Assembly: GCA_963726105.1 (NCBI GenBank)
Contig: CAVSBJ010000001.1
Span: 124,001-188,000 of the forward strand
Origin: Roseiarcus sp963726105
GTDB lineage: Bacteria; Pseudomonadota; Alphaproteobacteria; Rhizobiales; Beijerinckiaceae
DNA length: 64,000 bases
Reading direction: 5' to 3'
A program made the translations under genes and the position numbers. Of this stretch, positions 33,496 to 43,364 are shown piece after piece; the first letter of the stretch is position 1; every line of letters begins with the position of its first letter. Under the pieces are notes generated by a model, which saw nothing but the letters and a program-made list of their open reading frames with translations, had not been told where the DNA came from and did no database searches.

Positions 33496-34575
33496 CTAAA
33501 GTGACGGCGCCCACTGGGCTGGTTTGGCGTTCGCAGCCGCCTCATCTACAAGTCGCGCCTCGATCGCCGTCCTCGTCGCTCGCAACAATTCGGTCACGCC
33601 GCCTCGCGTCGCAGTCGAGAGCATGAGCGGCTTGGCGCGCTTTGCCCCCGGCGCAAGCGGCGGCCCGAACTCGCGGATCACGCGCACGAGTCGCTCCGTC
33701 TGCGTTTTCAGCGTCGCCAGGTCGATGGCATCGACCTTCGATAACACGACGATCTCAGTTTTTTCGGCGAGGCCCTCGCCATAAGCTGCGAGTTCGCGGC
33801 GGACCGTGCGATAGTCGGCGCTGGCGCTGGCGCCCGTCGCGTCCACGAGATGGACGAGCGCGCCGCAACGCTCCACGTGGCCAAGAAACCGGTCGCCGAG
33901 GCCGTGGCCCTCGTGGGCGCCCTCGATCAGGCCGGGTATGTCGGCGAGCACGAAGTCGCGCCCGTCGATCCGGACGACGCCGAGACCCGGATGGAGGGTG
34001 GTGAACGGATAGTCCGCGATCTTGGGCTTAGCGGCGGAGACAGCGGCGAGGAACGTCGATTTGCCCGCGTTCGGCAGACCGATGAGACCTGCGTCGGCGA
34101 TCAGCTTCAGTCGCAGAATGAGCGTGCGCTCGATGCCCTTGAGACCGGGATTGGCGCGGCGCGGCGAGCGGTTGGTCGAGGTGGTGAAATGGAGGTTGCC
34201 GAAGCCGCCGTTCCCGCCCTGGGCGACCACCACGCGTTCGCCAGGCTCGGTCATGTCGGCGAGCATCGCGCCGCTTTCCTCATCGAAGACTTGCGTCCCG
34301 ACCGGCACTTTCAGGACCGCGTCGGCGCCGCGGCCGCCGGCGCGATTGCGGCCCATTCCGTGCATGCCGGTTTTAGCCTTGAAGTGCTGCTGGTAGCGAA
34401 AGTCGATGAGCGTGTTGAGGCCATCCGCGCATTCCACAATGACGTCGCCGCCGCGCCCACCGTCTCCGCCGTCGGGGCCGCCGAACTCGATAAACTTCTC
34501 GCGTCGGAACGAGACCGCGCCCGCCCCGCCGTCGCCCGAGCGAATGTAAACGCGCGCTTGGTCCAGAAACTTCAT
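33496..34575 (-). CDS. obgE: GTPase ObgE/CgtA
   Basis: Obg is a ribosome-associated GTPase involved in 50S assembly and stress control. From ATG 34575 the protein has 359 residues. The Gly-rich Obg domain (about residues 1-158) has GDGGAGAVSFRREKFIEFGG (20 residues) and the GGDGGRGGDVIVE loop. The GTPase domain follows: G1 GLPNAGKSTF (about 167-176), switch II DIPGLIEGAHEGHGLG, and G4 as SKVDAI, where Ser replaces the usual Asn (NKxD). The variable C-terminal domain is very short. The upstream open frame to 34755 overlaps the GNAT gene and is excluded. It lies 13 bp after the GNAT gene. Confidence 0.96.
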   Translation of the reverse strand: MKFLDQARVYIRSGDGGAGAVSFRREKFIEFGGPDGGDGGRGGDVIVECADGLNTLIDFRYQQHFKAKTGMHGMGRNRAGGRGADAVLKVPVGTQVFDEESGAMLADMTEPGERVVVAQGGNGGFGNLHFTTSTNRSPRRANPGLKGIERTLILRLKLIADAGLIGLPNAGKSTFLAAVSAAKPKIADYPFTTLHPGLGVVRIDGRDFVLADIPGLIEGAHEGHGLGDRFLGHVERCGALVHLVDATGASASADYRTVRRELAAYGEGLAEKTEIVVLSKVDAIDLATLKTQTERLVRVIREFGPPLAPGAKRAKPLMLSTATRGGVTELLRATRTAIEARLVDEAAANAKPAQWAPSL

Positions 34576-34588
34576 CAGAAACCGCCTG

Positions 34589-35206
34589 TCACAGAGAGCG
34601 CGCGAGTTCGACCGGCGACGCGGCTTCGACCGTAGGCAGGGCGGCGCCAACCCAATCGGCCCGAGCAAGGCGGAAGCTGTGGCATTCGACCAGGCCCCCG
34701 CGCGCCGGGGCCCCCTGGAGGCCAGTGCCAATCCGCGAAAACCCGCACTTTCCAAGCACCGTCTGCGAGGCCTGGTTCTCCACCCTGACGCTGGCCAGGA
34801 TCTCGACTGTCCGGGTCAGCGTGAAGGCTGCGTCAATCATCGCTTCCGCCGCCTCGGTTGCAAGACCTTTGCCCCACATCTCCGGCGCCAAAACGAAGCC
34901 AAGCGCAAGGCGCTCGGTGCCGCGCAATTCGAGGCTGATTGCTCCGATCGTTTCGCTCTTGCCTCGGATTGGCGTCATGACCAGGGTCATATCCCGGCCA
35001 GCCGAGTTCGCTTCGCGCGCGGCGTAGATAAATCGCTCAGCCGAGCCTTCGGGATAGGGATGAGGAATCCGCGCGGTGTAGCGGGCGACTTCCCATCGGC
35101 TGCAGGATTTATGGATCGCCAGGGCGTCGCAAATTCGCGGCCAACGGAGCCAGAGCCGCGGCGTCTCAAGCCGGAACACATCGTCTCGTGCCAGATCGGG
35201 AAACAT
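34589..35206 (-). CDS. GNAT family N-acetyltransferase (RimJ/RimL-like)
   Basis: A 205-residue acetyltransferase that uses acetyl-CoA; start at ATG 35206, although the frame is open further. The RimJ/L-type pattern is clear: LETPRLWLRW near the N-terminus, then IGAISLELRG, the acetyl-CoA-binding loop APEMWGKGLATEAAEAMID (Gx-GxG/A type, about residues 105-123) and ENQASQTVLGKCGFSRIGTG. A GNAT gene in this place, between rpmA and obgE, is common in Hyphomicrobiales. Its substrate is unknown. A hairpin terminator separates it from rpmA. Confidence 0.9.
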   Translation of the reverse strand: MFPDLARDDVFRLETPRLWLRWPRICDALAIHKSCSRWEVARYTARIPHPYPEGSAERFIYAAREANSAGRDMTLVMTPIRGKSETIGAISLELRGTERLALGFVLAPEMWGKGLATEAAEAMIDAAFTLTRTVEILASVRVENQASQTVLGKCGFSRIGTGLQGAPARGGLVECHSFRLARADWVGAALPTVEAASPVELARSL

Positions 35207-35248
35207 GAAATCACCGGTCAGCGCCCCATTGCGGGGGCAAAAATGACG

Positions 35249-35275
35249 AAGGGGACGCGGCGACCGCATCCCCTT
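35249..35275 (-). terminator. Rho-independent terminator after rpmA
   Basis: Arms at 35249-35260 and 35264-35275, loop of 3 bases. On the minus strand the 12-bp stem AAGGGGATGCGG/CCGCGTCCCCTT contains one T-G wobble, which only pairs in minus-strand RNA, and ATTTTTG follows within 10 bases. It should end the rplU-rpmA transcript. Confidence 0.75.
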
Positions 35276-35404
35276 TGTAAGCTTAAGCTTACCGGACGAT
35301 TGAGCAGGCACTTTGGCCTTTTGTCTCATCTCGAAATATTTGGTCTTTCGAGAACGTCCGCGGGGGCTTGTCGCCGAAGCGGGGTTCTCGTCTTGCTCCC
35401 CGCT

Positions 35405-35671
35405 TTATTCTGAAATGCTAATTGCGCGTACCGATACATATTGGCGTCCGTCGCCTTTTCGCTCAAAAGCGACTTCGCCGGCGGCGGTGGCGAACAACGT
35501 ATGGTCGGTGCCAAGGCCAACATTTCGACCCGCGTGAAATTTGGTTCCTCGTTGGCGTACAAGAATCATGCCGCCAATAACCTGCTCGCCGCCGAACTTC
35601 TTCACGCCCAAACGCCGACCGGCCGAGTCGCGGCCGTTGCGCGATGAACCGCCTGCCTTTTTGTGAGCCAT
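35405..35671 (-). CDS. rpmA: 50S ribosomal protein L27
   Basis: L27 is a 50S protein near the peptidyl-transferase centre. The 88-residue product begins MAHKKAGGSSRNGRDS, with the flexible N-terminal tail that reaches the active site, and carries the family core GVKKFGGEQVIGGMILVRQ and TDHTLFATAAGEVAF. Length is standard. It follows rplU by 101 bp on the same strand, the near-universal order. Confidence 0.98.
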   Translation of the reverse strand: MAHKKAGGSSRNGRDSAGRRLGVKKFGGEQVIGGMILVRQRGTKFHAGRNVGLGTDHTLFATAAGEVAFERKGDGRQYVSVRAISISE

Positions 35672-35772
35672 AATCTTCGCTCCGAAACTTGCTGCGGCTG
35701 ACCCCGAAGAGCCCGCCAACCGTGAACCCGTCTGTAGCGCGTTCGAGCGCGCCGCGGAATTGATCGTTTGAC

Positions 35773-36129
35773 CTATTCGCTCGCCGTAGCCGCCGCCGCT
35801 CTTGCCGGGGCCGCGCCGCCGGTCAGGATGTCGGTGACTCGCACGATCGTGAGGTCCTGCTTGTGGCCGCGCTTGCGCTTCGAGTTCTTGCGGCGCCGCT
35901 TCTTGAAGGCGTAGACCTTCGGGCCCCTCGCCTGCTCGACGATTTCGCCGACCACGCTTGCGCCGGCAACCCGCGGCGCGCCAACGTGATTGGTTGCGCC
36001 GTCGAACAGAGCCAGCACTTCGTCGAACACGATCCTCGCGCCGGCTTCGCCGGGCAGCGTCATGACCGTGATTTGATCCTCGGCGGCGACCTTGTATTGC
36101 TTGCCGCCGGTCTTGATGACTGCGAACAT
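35773..36129 (-). CDS. rplU: 50S ribosomal protein L21
   Basis: L21 binds 23S rRNA with L20 and sits in the large subunit. From ATG 36129 the protein has 118 residues: MFAVIKTGGKQYKVAAEDQI at the start, and the basic KKRRRKNSKRKRGHKQDLT segment, followed by an Ala-rich tail of about 15 residues beyond the usual end. The leader upstream carries a hairpin with a T-run. It forms an operon with rpmA. Confidence 0.98.
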   Translation of the reverse strand: MFAVIKTGGKQYKVAAEDQITVMTLPGEAGARIVFDEVLALFDGATNHVGAPRVAGASVVGEIVEQARGPKVYAFKKRRRKNSKRKRGHKQDLTIVRVTDILTGGAAPARAAAATASE

Positions 36130-36254
36130 CGTTCTTTCCCGTGTTCCGCCCCAGCACTGCGCATGAGACATGCGCGGCCGGCTTCTTTGCAGTTGACCGA
36201 AAATGCGGCTCTCGCGAACCGCGGCATGTTGCTCGAGTTCTAAGCCCAGGGGCT

Positions 36255-36286
36255 CAAAACCAAAAGCGCGGCTTTGCGGCCGCGCT
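36255..36286 (-). promoter_or_regulatory. Candidate attenuator in the rplU leader
   Basis: An 8-bp perfect stem AGCGCGGC/GCCGCGCT (36265-36286, loop of 6) is followed on the minus strand by TTTTGGTTTT (36255-36264). This has the form of a rho-independent terminator located about 135 bp upstream of the rplU start. Either it terminates an unseen upstream transcript or it attenuates rplU-rpmA. Confidence 0.5.
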
Positions 36287-36403
36287 GGAGCAGCACGAGC
36301 CTATAGGGGGAGCCAAAATCAAAGTCAATCGACTTTACGACGGCCTTGCCGGCGACGGTTGTCGGGCGCAGTTACGTTGAACACAGCATCGGGTGGAGGG
36401 CAT

Positions 36404-36856
36404 ATGTTCGTCGATTGGCTGCTCGCGAGCTTCCATCATCTGGCGGTCTTTGCGCTCGCGGCAATCCTCTCGGCTGAGATCTTTCTCACCGCGGGGCCGG
36501 TCGACGACCGGATGGTGTTGAGGGTCGCCCGCATCGACGCCTGGTTCGGGATTGTGGCTGCAATCGTAGTGGCCGCCGGAGTGTTGCGGGTATTCTTCGG
36601 CGCCAAGGGCTACGAATATTACAACGGCAACATCTTCTTTTGGGCCAAGATGGCGCTGTTCGTCGGGGTGGGCCTCGTCTCCGTCGCGCCGACCATGCTG
36701 TACATCGGCTGGCGCCGGCGTGTGCGTGCGGATCCGACCTTCCGGCCGCCGGCGGACGAGGTCAAGCAGTTGCGGCAGGCCTTGTATGTCGAAGCAGGCC
36801 TGTTCGCCCTCATTCCGATGAGCGCCGCGGCGATGGCGCGCGGCTACGGGATGTGA
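36404..36856 (+). CDS. DUF2214 family integral membrane protein
   Basis: A 150-residue protein starting at ATG 36404 (GGAGGG upstream). Four membrane helices are visible at about residues 5-25, 45-65, 80-100 and 130-148. The family signature is present: HHLAVFALAAILSAEIFL, then the charged RIDAWFGIVA and FFGAKGYEYYNGNIFFWAK. DUF2214 is a membrane family of unknown function, with a layout loosely like small cytochrome b561-type proteins (conserved His residues near the start), but haem binding is not shown. The gene stands alone. Confidence 0.88.
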   Translation: MFVDWLLASFHHLAVFALAAILSAEIFLTAGPVDDRMVLRVARIDAWFGIVAAIVVAAGVLRVFFGAKGYEYYNGNIFFWAKMALFVGVGLVSVAPTMLYIGWRRRVRADPTFRPPADEVKQLRQALYVEAGLFALIPMSAAAMARGYGM

Positions 36857-37275
36857 GGGCCCTTAGCCGAGGATTACAGGAACGGCCCTTCTGTCGAAGC
36901 GCTGCAAAGCCGATCAGCATTGTCGCCCAGGTCGGGCTGCTCGGGACTTAAGCACCGATCACCCTTTAGGGCGCCCTCGTAAATATCTCCCGGTTCAGCT
37001 GAAGCCCCGCGGCATATGCTGGCTGGTTGGGTGTCACAGAAAGCTTCATGAAGATCCACCTGAGAGACGCAGGTCGGTCAGATCCAGCGCGCCGCCTGCG
37101 CGCTGGATGCAGCGACTACCAACGGCAAGGTCGCAGCCGAAACTCAACAAACTCTTCGCCTCATGCCGCTCCCACCTCGGTCTCACGCGGTCGTGTAACA
37201 TCCGGCCGCGCCACCCGACTGGTCGCCGCGCCGCCCATTGGGCAGCAACATGAGTCCGAGCTTTGAGGGTGCCCC
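36857..37275. other. Non-coding region with a strong hairpin
   Basis: No gene is supported in 419 bp between the convergent DUF2214 and DUF1330 genes. A hairpin at 37082-37108 has perfect 11-bp arms ATCCAGCGCGC and GCGCGCTGGAT with a 5-base loop. A frame at 37027-37266 spans the hairpin, and its composition does not look coding. Confidence 0.5.
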
Positions 37276-37566
37276 CTACACCCCTTCGACGATACGGATC
37301 TCCCGGTCGGCCCCGCCGGCAAGCGCGGCCAGCGCTTCTTGATAAGCGGGGCTGTCATGCGCCGCCCGAGCTGCTTCCATGCTGTCAAACTCGATGAGCA
37401 CAGTGCGCTGCTGGAGGCCGGCCTCGTAGACCTGCGCCGGCATTCCACGCGCCAGGAAACGGCCTCCTGCGCCGGTGAGCGCCGGTCCGGCGAGCTTCGC
37501 GTAAGCGGCCAGCGCTTCCGGATTGCTGATCGAACGATATGTGGAGATCCAGTACGCGTAGGCCAT
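37276..37566 (-). CDS. DUF1330 family protein (ABM-like ferredoxin fold)
   Basis: A 96-residue protein from ATG 37566. It has the DUF1330 pattern AYWISTYRSISNPEALAAYA, PALTGAGGRFLARG, VLIEFDSMEAARAAHDSPAYQ, and the C-terminal RIVEGV. The fold is a dimeric alpha-beta barrel like antibiotic biosynthesis monooxygenases; no enzyme activity is known. It begins 36 bp after the end of malate synthase on the same strand, so the two may be co-transcribed. Confidence 0.9.
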   Translation of the reverse strand: MAYAYWISTYRSISNPEALAAYAKLAGPALTGAGGRFLARGMPAQVYEAGLQQRTVLIEFDSMEAARAAHDSPAYQEALAALAGGADREIRIVEGV

Positions 37567-37602
37567 CGTGGTTCCTCCCTCCCTTGTTTCTGACAAGCTG
37601 CC

Positions 37603-39201
<1,599 letters not shown>

Positions 39202-39283
39202 GAGGGGCTCCGAAAAGGCGTTGGAAGGTCCGAGACCCACGTCCTAGACCTTTTCTCCGCCTTTGTGGAGAGGCGCCCTTCGA

Positions 39284-39544
39284 TCAGGCCGCGAGATGGG
39301 TTCGTTGCGCAGCCGAGCGTTCGCGCCAGGCCCTTCGCCGCACGAGCAGCCCCGACGGGTCCGCGTCCAGCGGCAGCGCCGTGGCGTCGTTGACGTCGGA
39401 TCGCGTGAGGCCGATGTCGCGCAGCTCATATTCCGACATGCGCGCTAGGTCCGACATGGTGCGCCGCGCTTCGCTGACCCGCGCCGGCCATGTGAGGACG
39501 CGCCACAAAGCCTTGGCCCCGGAACTCATAGAAAAATCAATCAT
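39284..39544 (-). CDS. DUF1127 small protein
   Basis: An 86-residue protein from ATG 39544. Its middle carries the DUF1127 motif RRTMSDLARMSEYELRDIGL with SRSDV-like TRSDV after it. DUF1127 proteins are short, Arg-rich and alphaproteobacterial; some bind RNA and affect phosphate or stress responses. An extra C-terminal Arg-rich tail of about 25 residues is present. It is divergent from the LysR gene, and a 10-bp direct repeat lies between them. Confidence 0.88.
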   Translation of the reverse strand: MIDFSMSSGAKALWRVLTWPARVSEARRTMSDLARMSEYELRDIGLTRSDVNDATALPLDADPSGLLVRRRAWRERSAAQRTHLAA

Positions 39545-39611
39545 GTTCGCCTCCAATTCGAAGAGACAATTCCCCGTTCGGCGCGAAGCCCGCGCCGGTG
39601 GAAGTCGTTCA

Positions 39612-39635
39612 ATCTCGGGATGATTATCTCGGGAT
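39612..39635. promoter_or_regulatory. Direct repeat, candidate LysR-type operator
   Basis: ATCTCGGGAT occurs twice, at 39612-39621 and 39626-39635, four bases apart, in the 170-bp gap between the DUF1127 and LysR genes. Such a direct repeat at a divergent regulator promoter could bind the LysR protein. Inference from position only. Confidence 0.4.
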
Positions 39636-39714
39636 CCCTGTTTATATGGTGAGCGCCATTGATCGGTCCAACGAATGTTTGTAGAGTAATCGATCAAAAT
39701 TTCGGATAAGTTCC

Positions 39715-40581
39715 ATGCTCGACACCGACCAGCTTCGATCGTTCCTCGCCATCGTTGATTCCGGCTCGTTCACCAAAGCGGCGGACCGGGTGCATAAGAC
39801 GCAATCCGCCGTCTCGATGCATATCCGCAGACTCGAGGAGCAGCTGGGCTGCGCCCTGTTCGTGAAGCAGGGACGTGGCGCGCGGCTGACGGAAGAGGGC
39901 GAGAAGCTGATCGAATTCGCCCGCCGCATCGTCCAGGTCGAAGCGGGCGCATTTGCCGCTCTGTCGCGGAAGGGCCTGCGGGGCGCGGCTCGGCTCGGCA
40001 TTCCAGACGACTACGCCGAATCGTTTCTGGCCGACATCCTGGCCCACTTCAATCGCCGTCATCCGCTGGTCGAGGTCTCTGTCGTCTGCGAGGCGTCGAC
40101 CGACCTTGCGCCTCAGGTCGCCGCCGGCGCGCTCGATCTCGCCTTAATCACCGATTACGAGGGCCTGAAAGGTCTTGAACTTCTGCGCGAGGAGCCCCTG
40201 GTGTGGGTCGCCGCCGAGCAATTCCAGGTGGAGGCGGGAACGCCGATCCCGCTCGCGCTCGGCAGCTCGACCTGTTGCTGGCGGCGCGCGACCGAGGAAG
40301 CGCTGACCACAGTGGTCGCTGGCGTCACGCGAGCCCGGGTCTATTCAAAGAACTTCAGCGCGATCGGGACTGTTCTGCGCGCCGGCCTCGCCGCGACCAT
40401 CCTGCCCGCGTCGCTGGTCGGTTCTGGGCTCAAGCGCCTAGGGCGCGCCGAAGGACTGCCGGATTTGCCCTTAAACCGCATGGGCCTCATCCACGCGCCG
40501 GGCCGTCCGAGCGAGGAGGCCAAGGCGCTGGCCGATGCGATCCGCGAAACCATCGCCTCCGAGACGCGTCAGGCCGCCTGA
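39715..40581 (+). CDS. LysR family transcriptional regulator
   Basis: A 288-residue LysR-type regulator. The N-terminal winged HTH (about residues 1-60) has LDTDQLRSFLAIVDSGSFTK and AVSMHIRRLEEQLGCALFV. The substrate domain (about 90-280) has the periplasmic-binding-protein fold, with LIPDDYAE-like GIPDDYAESFLADILAHF. It is divergent from the DUF1127 gene, and the EamA transporter follows after 148 bp on the same strand. Regulators with this neighbourhood often control a nearby transporter, but the effector is unknown. Confidence 0.93.
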   Translation: MLDTDQLRSFLAIVDSGSFTKAADRVHKTQSAVSMHIRRLEEQLGCALFVKQGRGARLTEEGEKLIEFARRIVQVEAGAFAALSRKGLRGAARLGIPDDYAESFLADILAHFNRRHPLVEVSVVCEASTDLAPQVAAGALDLALITDYEGLKGLELLREEPLVWVAAEQFQVEAGTPIPLALGSSTCCWRRATEEALTTVVAGVTRARVYSKNFSAIGTVLRAGLAATILPASLVGSGLKRLGRAEGLPDLPLNRMGLIHAPGRPSEEAKALADAIRETIASETRQAA

Positions 40582-40729
40582 GCGAGGTGCGATCCTCTCG
40601 CTTCGGTCCGCTCGCGAAATTTGCCTTCCGCCCTGGCTGGGACTATTTCGGGGCTAGCCCGTTCTCACCCGGTCCGCTTCCAGCCGATACGTGAATTTCG
40701 GGCGATCCTCGAAGCCCTCGAAGCCGTTC

Positions 40730-41662
40730 ATGACCGACGCAACCGCGCCAAGGACCGGGCTCATGCAGTCGGCCTGGGCGAACCCGATCCTCCTGCTCGT
40801 CTTTACGACGCTGGTCTGGGGCGCCCATTCGGTCGTCGGTCGATTGGCTGTGGGTCAGATCGGGCCGATGACGCTGGTCACGCTTCGCTGGGCGGTGGCG
40901 CTCATACCCATTCTGATCACCGCCCGCCCCTCGCTCCGGCAGGACTGGCCGGCCTTGCGCGCGCGCTGGGTTTACCTCGCCATCATGGGCGGTTCCGGAT
41001 TCACAGCCTTCAACGCGCTCTTCTATCTCGCCGCGCATCACACGGGCGCGCTCAACCTCTCGATCATTCAGGGCGCCATCCCCGCGCTTGTCCTTCTGGG
41101 AGCGCGGGCTTTCCTTGGCGTTCGGTTCACGGCGCTGCAGGCGGTTGGCGCGCTCGTCACCATGATCGGCGTGGCCGTGATCGCCGCGCGGGGCGATCCG
41201 GCAAGGCTCGCGGCGTTCGCCTTCAACAGCGGCGACGTCATGATGGTCGGAGGGGCGGTGCTCTATGCGGGCTACACGATCGGCCTTCGCCAACGCCCCC
41301 ACGTCTCGCAGGTGAGCATGCTGGCGGCCATGGCCGTCGCCGCCTTCGTCACCTCCGTTCCGCTGATGATCTGGGAAATCATGTCCAGCGGATTCGTCTG
41401 GCCCACTCCAGTCGGCCTTCTCGCGCTCGCCTTCGCCGCGCTCGGGCCGGCCTTCCTGGCGCAGCTCACCTATATGCGCGGGGTCGAACTCATCGGACCG
41501 GGCCGGGCTGGCGTGTTCGTCAACCTGGTGCCGATATTCGGCGCGATCATGGCGGTTGTCATCCTGGGCGAGCCCTTCGCCCGCTATCATGTCCTCGCGC
41601 TCTTGTTAGTTGTCGGCGGCATCGCCATTGCGCAAAGAGGCGCAGCTGGCGCTCAGCGTTAG
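40730..41662 (+). CDS. EamA/DMT family transporter
   Basis: A 310-residue inner-membrane protein of the drug/metabolite transporter superfamily. Start at ATG 40730. About ten membrane helices are formed by two EamA repeats (about residues 18-145 and 160-300), with the family patterns TTLVWGAHSVVGRLAVG and ALGPAFLAQLTYMRGVELIGPGRAG (the latter in parts, about residues 234-258). Such proteins export amino acids or metabolites; the substrate cannot be told from sequence. It lies 24 bp ahead of the dienelactone hydrolase. Confidence 0.92.
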   Translation: MTDATAPRTGLMQSAWANPILLLVFTTLVWGAHSVVGRLAVGQIGPMTLVTLRWAVALIPILITARPSLRQDWPALRARWVYLAIMGGSGFTAFNALFYLAAHHTGALNLSIIQGAIPALVLLGARAFLGVRFTALQAVGALVTMIGVAVIAARGDPARLAAFAFNSGDVMMVGGAVLYAGYTIGLRQRPHVSQVSMLAAMAVAAFVTSVPLMIWEIMSSGFVWPTPVGLLALAFAALGPAFLAQLTYMRGVELIGPGRAGVFVNLVPIFGAIMAVVILGEPFARYHVLALLLVVGGIAIAQRGAAGAQR

Positions 41663-41686
41663 CCGCGAAAACCCAAGGAGATCGAA

Positions 41687-42352
41687 ATGGCCTGGATTGA
41701 ACTGAAGCCGGAAGGAGCGGGCCCGATTCGAGCCTGGCGCGCCGATCCGTCAGGAAAACCGCGCGGCGGGATTGTCGTCATCCAGGAGATTTTCGGCGTC
41801 AATTCGCACGTTCGATCGGTCGCCGACCGGTTCGCGGCCGAGGGCTACCTCGCCGTCGCGCCCGGGATCTTCGAGCATGTCGAGCCCGGGTTCGACGTCG
41901 GCTACGACGCGCAGTCGAGAGAGCGCGGCATGGCGATCATGGGCAAGATCGATCGCGAGCAGATCGCCCGCGACGTCGCCGCGGCGATCGCAGTCGCCAA
42001 GGAAGGCGGCAAGGTCGGCGTGGTCGGCTACTGCCTCGGCGGCACGGTTGCCTGGGGAGCGGCCGGCGGGCTTTCCGGCCTGAGCGCCGCAGTCGGCTAT
42101 TATGGCGGGGGAATCATCGGGCTCAACGACCTGAAGCCCAAGGTCCCGACGCTTCTCCATTTTGGCGAGAAGGACCAGCACATTCCGCTTGCTGGCGTGA
42201 AGGAAGTCGCCGCCGCCCATCCGGACGTCGAGGTCCACACCTATCCCGCCGACCACGGCTTCAATTGCGACCAGCGGGAGAGCTACGATGCGCCCAGCGC
42301 CAGGCTCGCCTGGACACGCACGCTGGATTTCCTGAAAAAGCACGTGGGATAA
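41687..42352 (+). CDS. Dienelactone hydrolase family protein
   Basis: A 221-residue alpha/beta hydrolase. It shows GIVVIQEIFGVNSHVRSVAD at the start, the nucleophile Cys in VVGYCLGGTVAW (about residue 113), the acid FGEKDQHIPLAG and the His in YPADHGFNCDQRESY. Dienelactone hydrolases open dienelactone in chlorocatechol breakdown, but many homologues have other roles; the missing catechol genes make the classical function unlikely. It may be in a unit with the EamA gene 24 bp upstream. Confidence 0.92.
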   Translation: MAWIELKPEGAGPIRAWRADPSGKPRGGIVVIQEIFGVNSHVRSVADRFAAEGYLAVAPGIFEHVEPGFDVGYDAQSRERGMAIMGKIDREQIARDVAAAIAVAKEGGKVGVVGYCLGGTVAWGAAGGLSGLSAAVGYYGGGIIGLNDLKPKVPTLLHFGEKDQHIPLAGVKEVAAAHPDVEVHTYPADHGFNCDQRESYDAPSARLAWTRTLDFLKKHVG

Positions 42353-42414
42353 GCGGCGACGCTGTCGCGACAGGACGCGCGGGCGTCCCGGGCAACGCCA
42401 AACAAATGCAAGCA

Positions 42415-42458
42415 AATCCAAGGAAATCCAAGCAAAAAAGCTTGCATTTCCTTGGATT
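42415..42458. repeat. Iterated TTTCCTTGG repeats forming a long hairpin
   Basis: Left arm 42415-42433, loop AAAAAA, right arm 42440-42458. The 19-bp arms pair with a single mismatch. Each arm contains copies of AATCCAAGG / CCTTGGATT, the same 9-base unit (TTTCCTTGG) found beside the third copy of the dispersed motif. The hairpin ends 9 bp before the motif at 42468. Confidence 0.7.
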
Positions 42459-42467
42459 CCTTTGGCC

Positions 42468-42494
42468 GAATCGGGACTTATCAATGGCTTACGG
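42468..42494 (+). repeat. Dispersed intergenic motif, copy 2 of 3
   Basis: Begins GAATCGGGACTTATC and ends AATGGCTTACGG. It differs from copy 1 at few positions (C for G before TTACG, A for T after ACTT). It sits 116 bp after the dienelactone hydrolase gene in a 565-bp gap (42353-42917). Confidence 0.7.
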
Positions 42495-42646
42495 CGAATC
42501 CAAATAAAAAAATCTATTCCCGCGATTTGGTCCAAAAACACATCTAATGACGGTCATTCATGTCTCGCTGTGTCTCCTTGGGATCGGCCCAAGGCGACGC
42601 ATGGGTCGAATGAGAAAGACTAACACAGAGGTTCGGTTTTAGCAAA

Positions 42647-42835
42647 TCATTGCACCGGCTTTCTGCTTGACCGCTTGACCACCGCCGTGCGGGACGCCCC
42701 CGCACGCAGGGCCGTGGAGGGCTCGTCGCAACAGCCTGAACTGGGAGCGCCGTCTTTCGCCTCCTTGGCCTGCTCAGATCGGCCGCCGCTTTCGACTCGA
42801 GGCGCAATACAGCCGCATTTCGGGACGTAAACCAT
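42647..42835 (-). CDS. Possible small Cys-containing protein (low support)
   Basis: A 62-residue frame from ATG 42835, 13 bp after a GGGGGAAAAGG stretch. It has the Cys pattern KCGCIAP near the start and SGCCDEP in the middle, which could bind metal. It lies downstream of the small membrane protein on the same strand. The rest is Arg/Ala-rich and could be chance. There is no homologue that I recognise. Confidence 0.25.
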   Translation of the reverse strand: MVYVPKCGCIAPRVESGGRSEQAKEAKDGAPSSGCCDEPSTALRAGASRTAVVKRSSRKPVQ

Positions 42836-42917
42836 CGCGCGCGAAGCCTTTTCCCCCGCCGTTGGTCCAAATTCGCGCGCACAGCCGCCGGCTTGATCGG
42901 CCCGGTGCGGGCCCCGG

Positions 42918-43130
42918 TCACCGCCGGTCCTCCAGTTGCTTAATCCGCTGCTCAAGGCGCTGCACCACGAGCGTCAGCCCCTGGTAGCCGAGCTTATGGG
43001 TGTCTCCGAGGCTCGACAGAACGGCCATGGTGCTCTGGTGTTGATCGCGAGCGAACTTGAAGCCGTGCCACACGATATAGACGATCGCGCCAAGTAGAAC
43101 GACGATAACCCAGACAGCAATTTCGATCAT
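42918..43130 (-). CDS. Small single-pass membrane protein with C-terminal coiled coil
   Basis: A 70-residue protein from ATG 43130. Residues 2-22 (IEIAVWVIVVLLGAIVYIVW, 20 residues) form a membrane helix with Ile at the N-terminus; a polar segment follows, and the last 16 residues (VVQRLEQRIKQLEDRR) have a heptad pattern. No family was recognised. The strong amphipathic layout makes a chance ORF unlikely. It stands alone, about 235 bp from sdhAF4. Confidence 0.6.
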   Translation of the reverse strand: MIEIAVWVIVVLLGAIVYIVWHGFKFARDQHQSTMAVLSSLGDTHKLGYQGLTLVVQRLEQRIKQLEDRR

Positions 43131-43364
43131 GCGAAAGCCTAGAATTGGTTAAGGCTAGCTTTCTAGCAAATCGCCAGCGTCGACGCGAGTGTGCGATCGA
43201 GTTGACGCCAAAAGAAACAACGAGTTTAATAAATTGCTTTTGCGTCACGGAAAAATGACGGCCGGAAGGACTGCACGGCCCTTAGAGACAGGCTCCGTCT
43301 TCTTTGTAATTACGTTTCGATCCTGCCCGTTCTTCAGCAGTCATGACGCGAAATCGAACCGGAT

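Noticed and set aside
37027..37266. 79-residue + strand frame in the DUF2214-DUF1330 gap
   Set aside because: It spans the 27-bp hairpin, and has Arg/Ser-rich composition and no ribosome site.
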